Position numbers and translations under genes: made by a program
Shown here: in pieces, positions 46,361 to 55,815 of the stretch
How positions within the stretch are numbered: position 1 is the stretch's first letter
Layout of the letters: each line of letters opens with the position of its first letter
The notes under the pieces: generated by a model
The model's input: the letters and a program-made list of their open reading frames with translations, nothing else
Told to the model about the DNA's origin: nothing
The model's database searches: none
NCBI GenBank assembly: GCA_037013495.1
Contig: CM072810.1
Location: 21,893,343 to 21,957,342 of the forward strand
From: Hippophae tibetana
Taxonomy: Eukaryota > Streptophyta > Magnoliopsida > Rosales > Elaeagnaceae
Length of the DNA stretch: 64,000 nt
Reading direction: 5' to 3'

Positions 46361-46787
46361 TTAAAGAAACTAAATACTTTTAGCAAGAATGAAAAGAAAG
46401 AAGGAAAGATAGGCTTCAATGGATAATACTTGTAGTGAATTTCTTGATAAGAGCACAAATTTGGAAAAACTAATCAACGGAAAGATTACAATCTGAAAAT
46501 TTCTTAACATTCACTTAAGTAATAACTAAATTGTTTTTAGCCACAACATTCTAATGTTATAGTCACCTATATCATGTGTGAAGGTAGGTCACAAATCTAT
46601 AACCAATTGTTATGCTAGCGTGTAACGTTGACAACCAAAATCACAACCATTTGAAAAAAGCACATAAAATCATAGCCTTCATTACATGAAATCATAAGCC
46701 TTCTATAACTACATCACATAAAATCATAGACATACTATCATTACACTTACATAAAATCATAGACATACTATCACTACACGTAGTAAG
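46354..46787 (-). mobile_element. 5' LTR of copia-2, truncated by F2
   Basis: Matches 33,410-33,905. In the 3' LTR the sequence continues past 'catagtaagtgacctataat'; here it stops at 'cgtagtaag' and the F2 LTR begins at 46,788. The remaining about 165 bp of the LTR is not found on the other side of F2. Confidence 0.8.
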
Positions 46788-46840
46788 TGATGAGTGCTCA
46801 AAAAGCAATAAAATTACCATGATTTTATACACATTGATTG

Positions 46841-46882
<42 letters not shown>

Positions 46883-47863
46883 GTTTTATCATATATTTAT
46901 ATATATATGTCTTTTTCGAAATCACGGGTATTTTTAATGTTTTTCAGGTATTTTGGCTTAAAAACATAACTTAAATAGGTGAAAATCTCTAAAATGAATT
47001 GATTTTGTTTTTATTCAAGATTTTATATTAAGAATGTTAGAGAGAAATATATTATTTTTCATTACAAACTTCAACCTGAAAATTAGATTTTAAGGTTTAG
47101 TTATCCGGTCTGATTTAGAGTAGTGCTCTTTTATTTATTGGTACAATCGCCCGATAGTTAGAGTGAGGCTCTATTTCAAAAGTTTTTATAAGAAGTATTA
47201 TCTGAAAATGTATTGACAACATGTTTTCAGTAGTGGTTTTAAAACTTGAAAGTTAGTACTCGGATAACTAAATTCTTAGGTTTAATTTGGACACCTTGAA
47301 TAAAGTTTAAACTCTCTAACCCCACCAAAGGTGGCATTTAAATAGTTCATTTTCAATCTCTTAGAAAAAGGAATTAATTTAATTAAGAAAATTGGTTATC
47401 AACCCCACCCATAGGTGTTAATTGATTTGTTTAGTTAACAAAGAATATCTAACCCCACCAAATGTGGTATTCATACAAAAAAAGGAGAATCAATAAATAT
47501 CAATTCATATCTTTAATAACTTAGATAATATGAGCAAGCATAATTAACTTAGTTATTATATCCATAAATACTCCGCTATTATAAATGATAAAATTTGCAT
47601 AAATGTTTATTGAATTTATGTTTATTTTTATGTATCTAGATTAAAACACAAAAACCCAAAATATCGTGACAGGATGTTTAGGATTTAATTTCGTTTTTAA
47701 AAGTTTGAATAATAAATTAAAAACCACATACATTCATTCCTTAGATCGACCTTGGGAGTATACTTATCATTTTCTACGAAATGATTCGTGCACTTGCGAG
47801 AGTTTTATAAATATTAAAACCAAAGTATTGGCAAGAATCGGCGATGTCGGTTTTCGCTTATCA
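46788..47863 (+). mobile_element. 5' LTR of F2 element (promoter segment deleted)
   Basis: TGATGAGTGCTC to CGCTTATCA, followed by a primer binding site. It is nearly identical to 51,162-52,991 where both exist, but lacks about 790 bp (equivalent to 51,316-52,104) that includes the GC-rich block, CRE-like sites, TATA box and leader. The LTR therefore probably cannot start transcription. An (AT)n run lies at 46,848-46,876. The 92-codon frame across its end (47,666-47,944) is not a gene. Confidence 0.85.
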
Positions 47864-47869
47864 AGTGTT

Positions 47870-47887
47870 TGGCGCCGTTGCCGGGGA
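47870..47887 (+). promoter_or_regulatory. tRNA-Asp primer binding site of F2
   Basis: TGGCGCCGTTGCCGGGGA is complementary to the 3' end of plant tRNA-Asp including the CCA. It lies 6 bases after the LTR end. The Athila/Tat branch of gypsy elements commonly uses tRNA-Asp as primer. Confidence 0.9.
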
Positions 47888-48479
47888 AGGAATAACGTTT
47901 TTAAATTATTTATCAAAATTTTAAAAAACATTTTTGTGCTGTAAATAATTGTGATTTTTTTTGTTATAATAAAAATAATAATAATCAAATTTCAAATTCA
48001 TAAGAAATAATAAAAAAATATAAAAAAAATAATTTTTTTAGTAAAATAATTTAGAAATATGAAATTTGAAGTAAAAATTTTTTACCGTTCATGAATAGTA
48101 AAAAAATAATAATAATAAAAAATTAAAAAATTTAAGATAAAAAAATAAATAAATAATATAGCGTTAATAGTAAAATAAAATTATCGTTCATGAAGAGTAA
48201 ATATAAAAAATAAAAAAATTACAAAAATAAAAAAAATAAAACTTAATTTTTAATTTTAATTTTCATTTAATTTTAATTATTTTTAAATCTTAATTTTTTT
48301 AAATAAAAATAAAAAAATGAATAAAAAATATTTTTTAAAAAAATTCAATTTTTATTTTTATTTTATTTGCTTTTACTTTCCTCAATTTTATTTTACCTTT
48401 TTCAATTTTTTTATTTTTTATTTTTTAAATTTAATTTAATTTAATTTAATTTTTTTCTTTCTTTTCTTTAACTATTTTT

Positions 48480-48805
48480 TTTCTCTTAATTTTTATTTAA
48501 CTTAATTAACTTAGATTTTTACTAACTTAATTAACTTAGATTTTTCATTAACTTAATCAACTTAGTTTTTTAGTTTACTTAACTTAATTAACTTAACTTT
48601 TTAATTAACTTGGATTTTTACTTAACTTAACTTAATTAACTTAGATTTTTACTTAAATTAAATTAATTAACTTAACTTTTTAATTAACTTTGATTAACTT
48701 AGCTTTTTAATTAACTTAGATTTTTTTTTATTAACTTAACCAACTTCGCTTTTTAATTAATTTAAATATTTACTTAACATAACTTAATTAACTTAACTTT
48801 AATAA
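48480..48805. repeat. Degenerate TTAACTTA(GA)TTTT array
   Basis: Many imperfect copies of 'ttaacttaattaac' and 'ttaacttagattttt' occupy about 325 bp. Low-complexity expansion. Confidence 0.85.
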
Positions 48806-48828
48806 CATGAAAAGTAAAGACCTAAGGA

Positions 48829-48951
48829 AGTTCTGTCTAGGAGACTAGTTCTTGAAAGCTTTTGTGCCACTAGTCTTTCCTGGGAACGTTGTTCTGTCTA
48901 GGAGGATGATTTTTAAGGAGCTTTTGCCCTACCATTCTTTCCTGGGAGCAC
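48829..48951. repeat. Two diverged copies of a 62-bp block
   Basis: 'gttctgtctaggag' ... 'cttttg' ... 'tctttcctggga' appears at about 48,829-48,889 and 48,890-48,951. Confidence 0.8.
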
Positions 48952-49542
48952 TCTTGGTTAATACTGATTATGTTATTTTATCTTCAAAAAAAAAAAAACA
49001 AAAAAAAAAAATTTCTTTGTTGGATCTAGGTACAATTGTATTTTGATGCCTTAATTATTTGATTTGCACCTAGATGTGGGTTATCTAAAACCCTCAAGCA
49101 TGCCCCTAGTTTTTGGTACAGAAAAATTTGAAAATCAATAGGGCATGTTTGAAACAGTATAGGTAGACAACCTTGTCTTACTTGTAGGTATGATTGAGTC
49201 AATGATGAGGGGACATTGAGTTTACTTAAAATGCAATCCCCAAGTTACGTCTTGCTAAGACGTTAAACTAAGCGCTGGATGGGAGGCAACCCATCATTTT
49301 AGGTAATTTTCTGTTATTTACTTTATTTTATTGTTTATTTTAGTTTAGTTATATGTGAATGATTTTTAAATTGTTAAAACTAAAAATATTTGTTGAGATG
49401 TTAGAAGTTCACAGCGATCTGTCTGTATACACATTAATGATGAATATGATGAATGCACCTGCATTTCTCCATTACTACTTACACATTCTCAAGAAATAGG
49501 CAATCTTTCTTCTCTTTTCTCTTTATCTTTAATTTACAGTTG

Positions 49543-49580
49543 TTACATTGAGGACAATGTAAGTTCTAGGTTGGGGGTGG
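49543..49580 (+). promoter_or_regulatory. Palindrome plus second polypurine-like run (F2)
   Basis: TTACATTGAGGACAATGTAA (near-perfect palindrome) followed by 'ggttgggggtgg'. The same pair occurs on the minus strand of F3 at 63,557-63,593 and, diverged, in the gypsy element at about 24,088-24,125. The G-run resembles the true polypurine tract at 51,150. Confidence 0.7.
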
Positions 49581-51149
49581 TGAAAAGTTACCATGCTTAA
49601 TTAAAAAAAAATTAACAATTTAAAAAATTAAAAAAAAAATATATATATATATTTCTCACAAAAATTTATCATTTCTTTAAATCAAATTTAAGAAAATAGT
49701 TAAGTCTTTTGTACTGTTAGATTAATTTTTGAAAACATATCATGAAATTTTTTGTAATTATTTTTGATAATTAGTTAGTTTTTGTCATAACTAGTATTTC
49801 TTGATAAAATGTGGAAATTATATTAAACCCAAAATCAGTGTTTATGAATTTTTTTTAGTGGAGACTACCCTTGTGAGATATAATTTGAGCCTAATATCTT
49901 TTATTCAGAGTGAAATATATATTTTTTCTACTCCAAACACATTTCTTATTTATTCAAATTTTTAGATGATCTCTATAGGTATTTGTATTGAATGTATGAA
50001 TTTTTTCTCATCTTAATAGAGTATCATATATTTTTTATTATTATTTTTGCTTAGATTAAATGATTTGAGTAGAAATTGATAGTATATGCTTATATCTCAT
50101 TTATGCATGACTGCTACAAAAACAGAAAGATATATCTGGGGTTACCTAAACCAAGATCAAACAGAAAAGCCACAAAATTAACCACTCACCAAAATCCTAA
50201 AAAAAATGTATAATCTGTACATGGGTTGACTCTCTAAAAAAAGTACATTTATTGAAAAATATCTACAAAAAAAAATAGATAGATAAAAAATATATAGTAT
50301 CATCTACATACTGTGACCCATATTCCTAACAAAGTTGTGAGTACATGATAATTACAAAAAGATATAGGAAGTAATTCCCTAAAAAGTTATTGCAATTTCT
50401 TCATTTGTAAAAAACATATATCTTGAAATTCTTTCTTAATGAGTTTGATTTATGCATGAAAATAATTTTTATATATGATATCTTTATAATTTTTACATTC
50501 GATTCCTTTCATGAGATCAATGTTAAAATAACACTTTGAGCCTTTATTCTTTATACATATGCGAACATATTAGTTCATTTCTATACATCAACTCTTTTGC
50601 ATATAAATTAGTATGAGTGTTTGAACTCATAGGATTCAGTGTTTTGAGAGTATTGACTTGTGAGGAATAGAGTCGAAGCGAATTCTGATTCATGACACTG
50701 AAATTGGGTAAAATTAAATTGATACATTTTTGATATGAAATATGAAAATGATTTTCGACTAATTATTTTAATAAATCATGATTGTTTAAAGAGATTAAAA
50801 TAACTTATGCTTGAGATTTTAATTATGATCTTAAAGGAGATTAAAAAGTATGAGACATTTTTTTGATATGTTGTTTTCTTTTATTCTAAAATTAATTTTT
50901 GATTTTGTTGTAATTTTAGTTTTTGATTTGATTGTTTTTATTGTTTCTTTTGATTTTTTTTAGTTCAATGTTTGTGGGTATCATTACTGAAAACCCTCAC
51001 GAGATTCAAACTCGTCCACTAGGGCAACCTAGGGGTTTAAAGGCTTGTTGCATAGGCTAAATGCAACCGTTTCAATCCACGAAAGTGATTTAAGATAGTT
51101 TAATTTTTAGTTTTTATCGCTTCTCTTACTAAGGGACTAGCAAGAAGCT

Positions 51150-51161
51150 GGTTGGGGGTTG
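51150..51161 (+). promoter_or_regulatory. Polypurine tract of F2
   Basis: GGTTGGGGGTTG directly precedes the 3' LTR start TGATGAG. Same sequence in the minus strand of F3 at 62,054-62,066. Confidence 0.85.
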
Positions 51162-51384
51162 TGATGAGTGCTCAAAAAGCACTAAAATTACCATGATTTT
51201 ATGCACATTAATTGATTAATATATATATATTTATATGTTTTATCATATATTTATATATATTTGTCTTTTTCGGAATCACGGGTATTTTTATTGTTTTTCA
51301 GGTATTTTGGCTTAAATATATTAATAAATAAATGGGAAAAGGTCAAGAAATATGGAAAAATTGGACAAAATGGGTCAAAACGGA

Positions 51385-51596
51385 GAAAATCGCGCCGCCG
51401 CGCCGCCCAAGCCCACACCCGCGCGCGCCCACCAGCGCCTGCTTCCAAATCCGCACGCACCCCAGCGCGCTGCTACTGTTCACGCGTGCGCCCCAGCGCG
51501 CAGCGCCAGCCCTTCCGTGCGTGCCTGTGTGCGCCCAGCTGCCCTCCGCGCGCGCCGATGCCCATTTCGTCCGATTTTTCACGTGCAGCCGCCCCA
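51385..51596 (+). other. GC-rich block in F2 LTR (U3)
   Basis: About 210 bp made mostly of C/G with 'gcgcgc' and 'ccagcgcgc' runs, in DNA otherwise extremely AT-rich. It lies directly upstream of the CRE-like sites and TATA box. Confidence 0.8.
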
Positions 51597-51703
51597 TGAC
51601 GTCATGCTGACGTCATCAATGACCTCAGCATTTGCACTCCGCGTTTTCACATTTTATTAACATTTTTTCACTCATTTTTTCTCTCCATCCTCACCTATAA
51701 ATA
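51597..51703 (+). promoter_or_regulatory. LTR promoter: double TGACGTCA and TATA box
   Basis: TGACGTCA at 51,597-51,604 and 51,608-51,615 (11-bp pitch) resembles the as-1/CRE type of paired bZIP site. TATAAATA lies at 51,696-51,703. Pyrimidine-rich leader sequence follows. Motif identity is seen directly; activity is inferred. Confidence 0.65.
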
Positions 51704-52991
51704 CCCCCCTTCCCTTCACTTCTAAACATACCTCAAAACACATTCTTTTCTCTCTTTCTTTCTCTCTTTTCTTAGATTTGTAGTTTTTCTTAGTTTTTCT
51801 TAGTTTTTAGCTTTCCTTAGTTAATTTCTCTTAGTTTTAGAGTTCTTCCCTTTTGGGAAGAACTAGTTATTTTTTTTGTAATTTATTAGCTTTTTGATTC
51901 AATAAATGGGAGTGCAAATTCCGCTTGGAGGTTTTCCAGCAACGGAAATAGCGTCGAAGTTCTGTAAGGATTTTATTTACTTTACAGTTATTTTTTATGC
52001 TTTATTCTTACATGTTATATTTAATTTGTCTGTGATTAAATTTAACTGTGCTGGCTGTTTATAAACATGATGTAATAATAACGTTGTTATGCTTGCGAAA
52101 TATTAAATAGGTGAAAATCTCTAAAATGAATTGATTTTGTTTTTATTCAAGATTTTATATTAAGAATGTTAAAGAGAAATATATTATTTTTCATTACAAA
52201 CTTAAACCTGAAAATTAGATTTTAAGGTTTAGTTATCCTGTCTCATTTAGAGTAGTGCTCTTTTATTTGTTGGTACAATCGCCTGGTAGTTAGCGTGAAG
52301 CTCTATTTCAAAAGTTTTTATAAGAATTATTATCTGAAAATGTATTGACAACATGTTTTCAGTAGTGGTTGTAAAACTTGAAAGTTAGTACTTGGATAAC
52401 TAAATTCTTAGGTTTAATTTGGACACCTTGAATAAAGTTTAAACTCTCTAACCCCACCAAAGGTGGCATTTAAATAGTTCATTTTCAATCTCTTAGAAAA
52501 AGGAATTAATTTAATTAAAAAAATTGGTTATCAACCCCACCCATAGGTGTTAATTGATTTGTTTAGTTAACAAAGAATATCTAACCCCACCAAATGTGGT
52601 ATTCATACAAAAAAGGGAGAATCAATAAATATCAATTCATATCTTTAATAACTTAGATAATATGAGCAAGCATAATTAACTTAGTTATTATATCCATAAA
52701 TACTCCGCCATTATAAATGATAAAATTTGCATAAATGTTTATTGAATCTATGTTTATTTTTATGTATCTAGATTAAAACACAAAAACCCAAAATATCGTG
52801 ACAGGATGTTTAGGATTTAATTTCGTTTTTAAAAGTTTGAACAATAAATTAAAAACCACATACATTCATTCCTTAGATCGACCTTGGGAGTATACTTATC
52901 ATTTTCTACGAAATGATTCGTGCACTTGCGAGAGTTTTATAAATATTAAAACCAAAGTATTGGCAAGAATCGGCGATGCCGGTTTTCCTTA

Positions 52992-53537
52992 TACTTCTTG
53001 CTTGTCATTGGTTGATTTCATCTAGATCAACTTATTATAGACTGGGATTTGTAGGTATGGAATATATGTTCTATTATTTAGTTGATATGCATCTTATGCT
53101 TGAAATTATAGATCTAATCAAGAAGTATCATGTTTCCCTTGAGCTACAAATTCTTGATCATGTCAATGATTTTTTCAAAGCGTGCATAAGACTAGTGGTA
53201 TTATTGATTCTAGTTAATCTGTAATTGGATCATTCCTAAAGGCATTGTGTACCAATGTGAATGGTTATATTATGGTAAATAGTAGCTTTGTGTAGTAGAT
53301 TTTGCCTTTAGTTTGTGATGGTTCTACTATGGGTAGTTTGGAGGACTTAAATTTCAAATTGAAGGATTTCTTGTGGGGGTAAGAAGGAAACATGGCCTGA
53401 TATTATGCTTGCCAAGCAAGATTCTACTTATGGATGTGAAAAAATGTATGGGGGGCTTGAGGATGCTTTAGGTCTACACATTATCATTAATGGCATGCCT
53501 ATTCATAAGAGCTTGGATCATTATGGCCATATGTTGC
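52992..53537 (+). pseudogene. Unidentified coding-like fragment
   Basis: Less AT-rich than neighbouring DNA, with open stretches of 82 codons (52,976-53,224) and 61 codons (53,405-53,590), and codon-like texture. One short part reads 'GLEDALGLHIIINGMPIHKS' then 'LDHYGHMLHA', which faintly recalls the E-type repeats of pentatricopeptide proteins, but other parts do not fit. CACTA-2 is inserted in it, and it may continue after 58,755. I do not recognise the gene. Confidence 0.3.
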
Positions 53538-53543
53538 ATGCAT

Positions 53544-53640
53544 TACTACAAAAGTTGTCATTTAAGTCAAGATTTAAAGTTGGTTTTTGATGAAAATTGA
53601 CTTATAATGAATTTAAAGTCGATTCACTAAAAAACCGACT
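53544..53640. repeat. CACTA-2 left subterminal repeats
   Basis: Copies of AAAGTYGRTT and AACCGACTT near the left end correspond to those at 58,625-58,735 on the right. Confidence 0.7.
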
Positions 53641-53674
53641 TAAAACATATAGATTATAGCATCAATTGATGTGT

Positions 53675-53845
53675 AGAATCGACGCTACACCTAGGACGTA
53701 GCATTGGTTCTACGTGTCAACCAATGCTACATGTGGATATCGTCGGTTGACACGTAAGACCGATACTATGTCCTATGTGTAGAACCAACGCTACACATAG
53801 AATGTAGCGTTGGTTCTACATGTCAAAAAATGTTACAGACGTAGA
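53675..53845. repeat. Array of GTAGCGTTGGTTCTAC-type palindromic units
   Basis: Five or so alternating copies of 'gtagaaccaacgctac' and its complement 'gtagcattggttctac' with variants, in about 170 bp. A shorter version is at 38,926-38,990 in CACTA-1. It sits just inside the left end and is likely a second class of transposase-binding repeat. Confidence 0.75.
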
Positions 53846-54635
53846 TATTTTCCTTTTCGATATCTTCTTTCTTCCCCTCTTTACCCATTTTCTCACTTAC
53901 AAAACACCATTTTTGTTCATTTCCTTCATTTTGTCAATTCATTTCTCTTGTAAGTATTTCTATTAATCCTACGCACTTATTATTTATTTTTATTTATTGT
54001 TTTTGTATATTATGTGTTATTATTTATGGGTAAAAATTATTATATTATGTAGGTTTTGTATAAATTTTCGTAATGAAATAAATTTATATATTTATGACTG
54101 TGATTTAAGGTTGGTTTTTAATTTTTTTTTTGTTAATATAAAATGGGAAAGACATAATTCAACAACATGATGCTCATTAAAAATTTAGCTTTGAAGTAGT
54201 GTAGTTATTTAAAAACAATATTAATCATCACAAAATTGTTATATAAATTTTGTTTTATATATCTTAAATTTGAAATCAACTCAAATGATGAGGCATATTA
54301 TTATTAGTAATTATAATCAATCTCATATAATTATATTTATGTGTATATATTTGTTATGTATAGTTATTTTTATATGATGTTTTGATAGATATTGTAATAA
54401 TTAGAGAATTCATATATAGTAATATCTAAAATATATTGGTTGGATACATATTTAATATACTTAATGTCATTAATAGAAAATGGACAAATCTTGGATGTCA
54501 AACTGTAGAATTGAGTAGAACTACATTTCTAGAGTTGAAAGTTTCTTCGAATTTGCCTGTAGAAATAGTAATAATGAAATTAGTATAATTATATTTATAT
54601 TAGCTAATTATTTATATATATTTCTTTTATATAAG

Positions 54636-55488
54636 TTATGTTATTATCGACTTCAAGCTAATCACTCATCACATTTAGCAATATTCTATGATTCTTCATT
54701 TGTCAATCAATATCAAAAGAAGAATGTTAGCATGAGAGCTAAACGATTATGTGATAGTGCATTAACACTTAACACAAATTAGAAGTTTATAATCCCTTGG
54801 CCACTAAAGTTTGAACAAGGCCAAGATCATTGGATGTTGGTAATCGTTGATCTATAAGGCAATTATGTTATTACTGTGACTCAGCTTCCATAAAATTGAG
54901 TAAAGATACAAAAGAAATTATTGAAATGTAAGGTTATAGCTAGCTATTTTTCTTCTATTGTTCTTTGTAATATTTAATAAAACAACTTTGATAGGGCATG
55001 GAAGCTTTGGAACAAGAGTAGGGGCATTGCCCTTAAAAAATCTCATAAGCTTATATGTGACAAATTTATAGTATGTACAAGCGAATATTAATAATTTAAT
55101 TAATTTTACTATTGAATAATAAATATGTTTGAATATGGAAAATAATATATACTTGCTTTTTGTAGGTTTCACAACAAAATGATGGAGTCATATGTGGTTA
55201 CTATGTCATGAAATTTATGAGCGAAATCATCACAAATATCAAAATTCTAATTAAAGATGTGGTAATCTCTTTTACCAATATACTTTTTTAACATATATGA
55301 GTGATTTTTTTGAATTCATGAAATTAAAATCTTATTTTGAATTTAAATACATGTAGTTCTTCAGTTGGAACAAGTCGGGCTATGACTCACAAATATTTGA
55401 TGATTTACGAGATGAATGGGTAGAACACATGCTGCAAATTATATCATCACAAGAAGAATCAGGAGAAGATTCTGATGATCTTGAATAG
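54636..55488 (+). pseudogene. Ulp1-like protease domain (CACTA-2, broken)
   Basis: The same four exon-like blocks as CACTA-1. Block 1 has 'QANHSSHLAIFYDSSFVN' and 'GQDHWMLVIVDL' but stops appear after 'LTLNTN' (near 54,781) and in the segment that should read the catalytic Asp (near 54,856). Block 3 has 'QQNDGVICGYYVMKFM', keeping the Cys and closer to the family's D-C-G pattern than CACTA-1. Block 4 ends 'EESGEDSDDLE' and stops at 55,486-55,488, longer by several residues than CACTA-1. Not functional. Confidence 0.8.
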
Positions 55489-55815
55489 CATATGACAACA
55501 TCATGGTAATTTTTATATTGCTTTAATTTCTCTATTCCTGTGTCTTAAGTTTGGGTAGCTTGTTTGATGGATGTTGTGTTTGATTGATGTTTATGTATTC
55601 ATGAATTTAGGGGAATGAATTGTTATATGGACATGTTTTTTGCCCAAACTTCATCTCATCTCTCTTGCCTAGTTCCCTTGTATGACAACATCATGGTAGT
55701 CACTAGCCAACGAAGTGTAGGAAAACCACAAAGAATCATCATTCTGGTGCAATATCATGAATTCAAAAAAAATAACTTATATATGTTAAAAGATTAGTAA
55801 AAGAGATTACCACAT
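55489..55815 (+). other. CACTA-2 3' segment, start of inverted repeat
   Basis: Parallel to 43,110-43,340 of CACTA-1 until about 55,748; after that the sequence switches to the reverse complement of the region near 57,930-57,995. Confidence 0.65.

Larger units (their letters stand above)
47888..51149 (+). mobile_element. F2 internal region, no coding capacity
   Basis: About 3.3 kb without gag or pol frames. In order: very A/T-rich DNA (47,940-48,480), a 'ttaacttaga'-type repeat array (48,480-48,805), a 62-bp duplicated block (48,830-48,951), a block 'taagacgttaaac...gggaggcaaccc' shared with gypsy 3' ends (49,257-49,293), a palindrome plus G-run (49,543-49,580), and a tail (50,970-51,160) shared with F3. 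It is a large non-autonomous derivative that would need proteins from a related element. Confidence 0.75.
51162..52991 (+). mobile_element. 3' LTR of F2
   Basis: Starts TGATGAGTGCTC and carries the full-length version of the LTR. The right end reads 'ggttttccttata' instead of 'ggttttcgcttatca' in the 5' LTR, so the last bases and the CA tip are altered and no target duplication matches the left flank. The frames at 51,251-51,660 on both strands come from the GC-rich block and are not genes. Confidence 0.85.

Noticed and set aside
46848..46876. (AT)n run considered as a matrix-attachment or origin site
   Set aside because: A simple dinucleotide run in an LTR is enough to explain it; nothing else supports an origin.
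47666..47944. 92-codon frame with a near-identical twin at 52,798-53,025
   Set aside because: The repetition is explained by the two LTRs of F2; the frames lie across the R/U5 end and are not a gene family.
51251..51660. Several overlapping open frames of 69-112 codons on both strands
   Set aside because: They arise because the GC-rich block of the F2 LTR has few stop codons. The same length is open in most frames and the products are low-complexity Arg/Ala/Pro.
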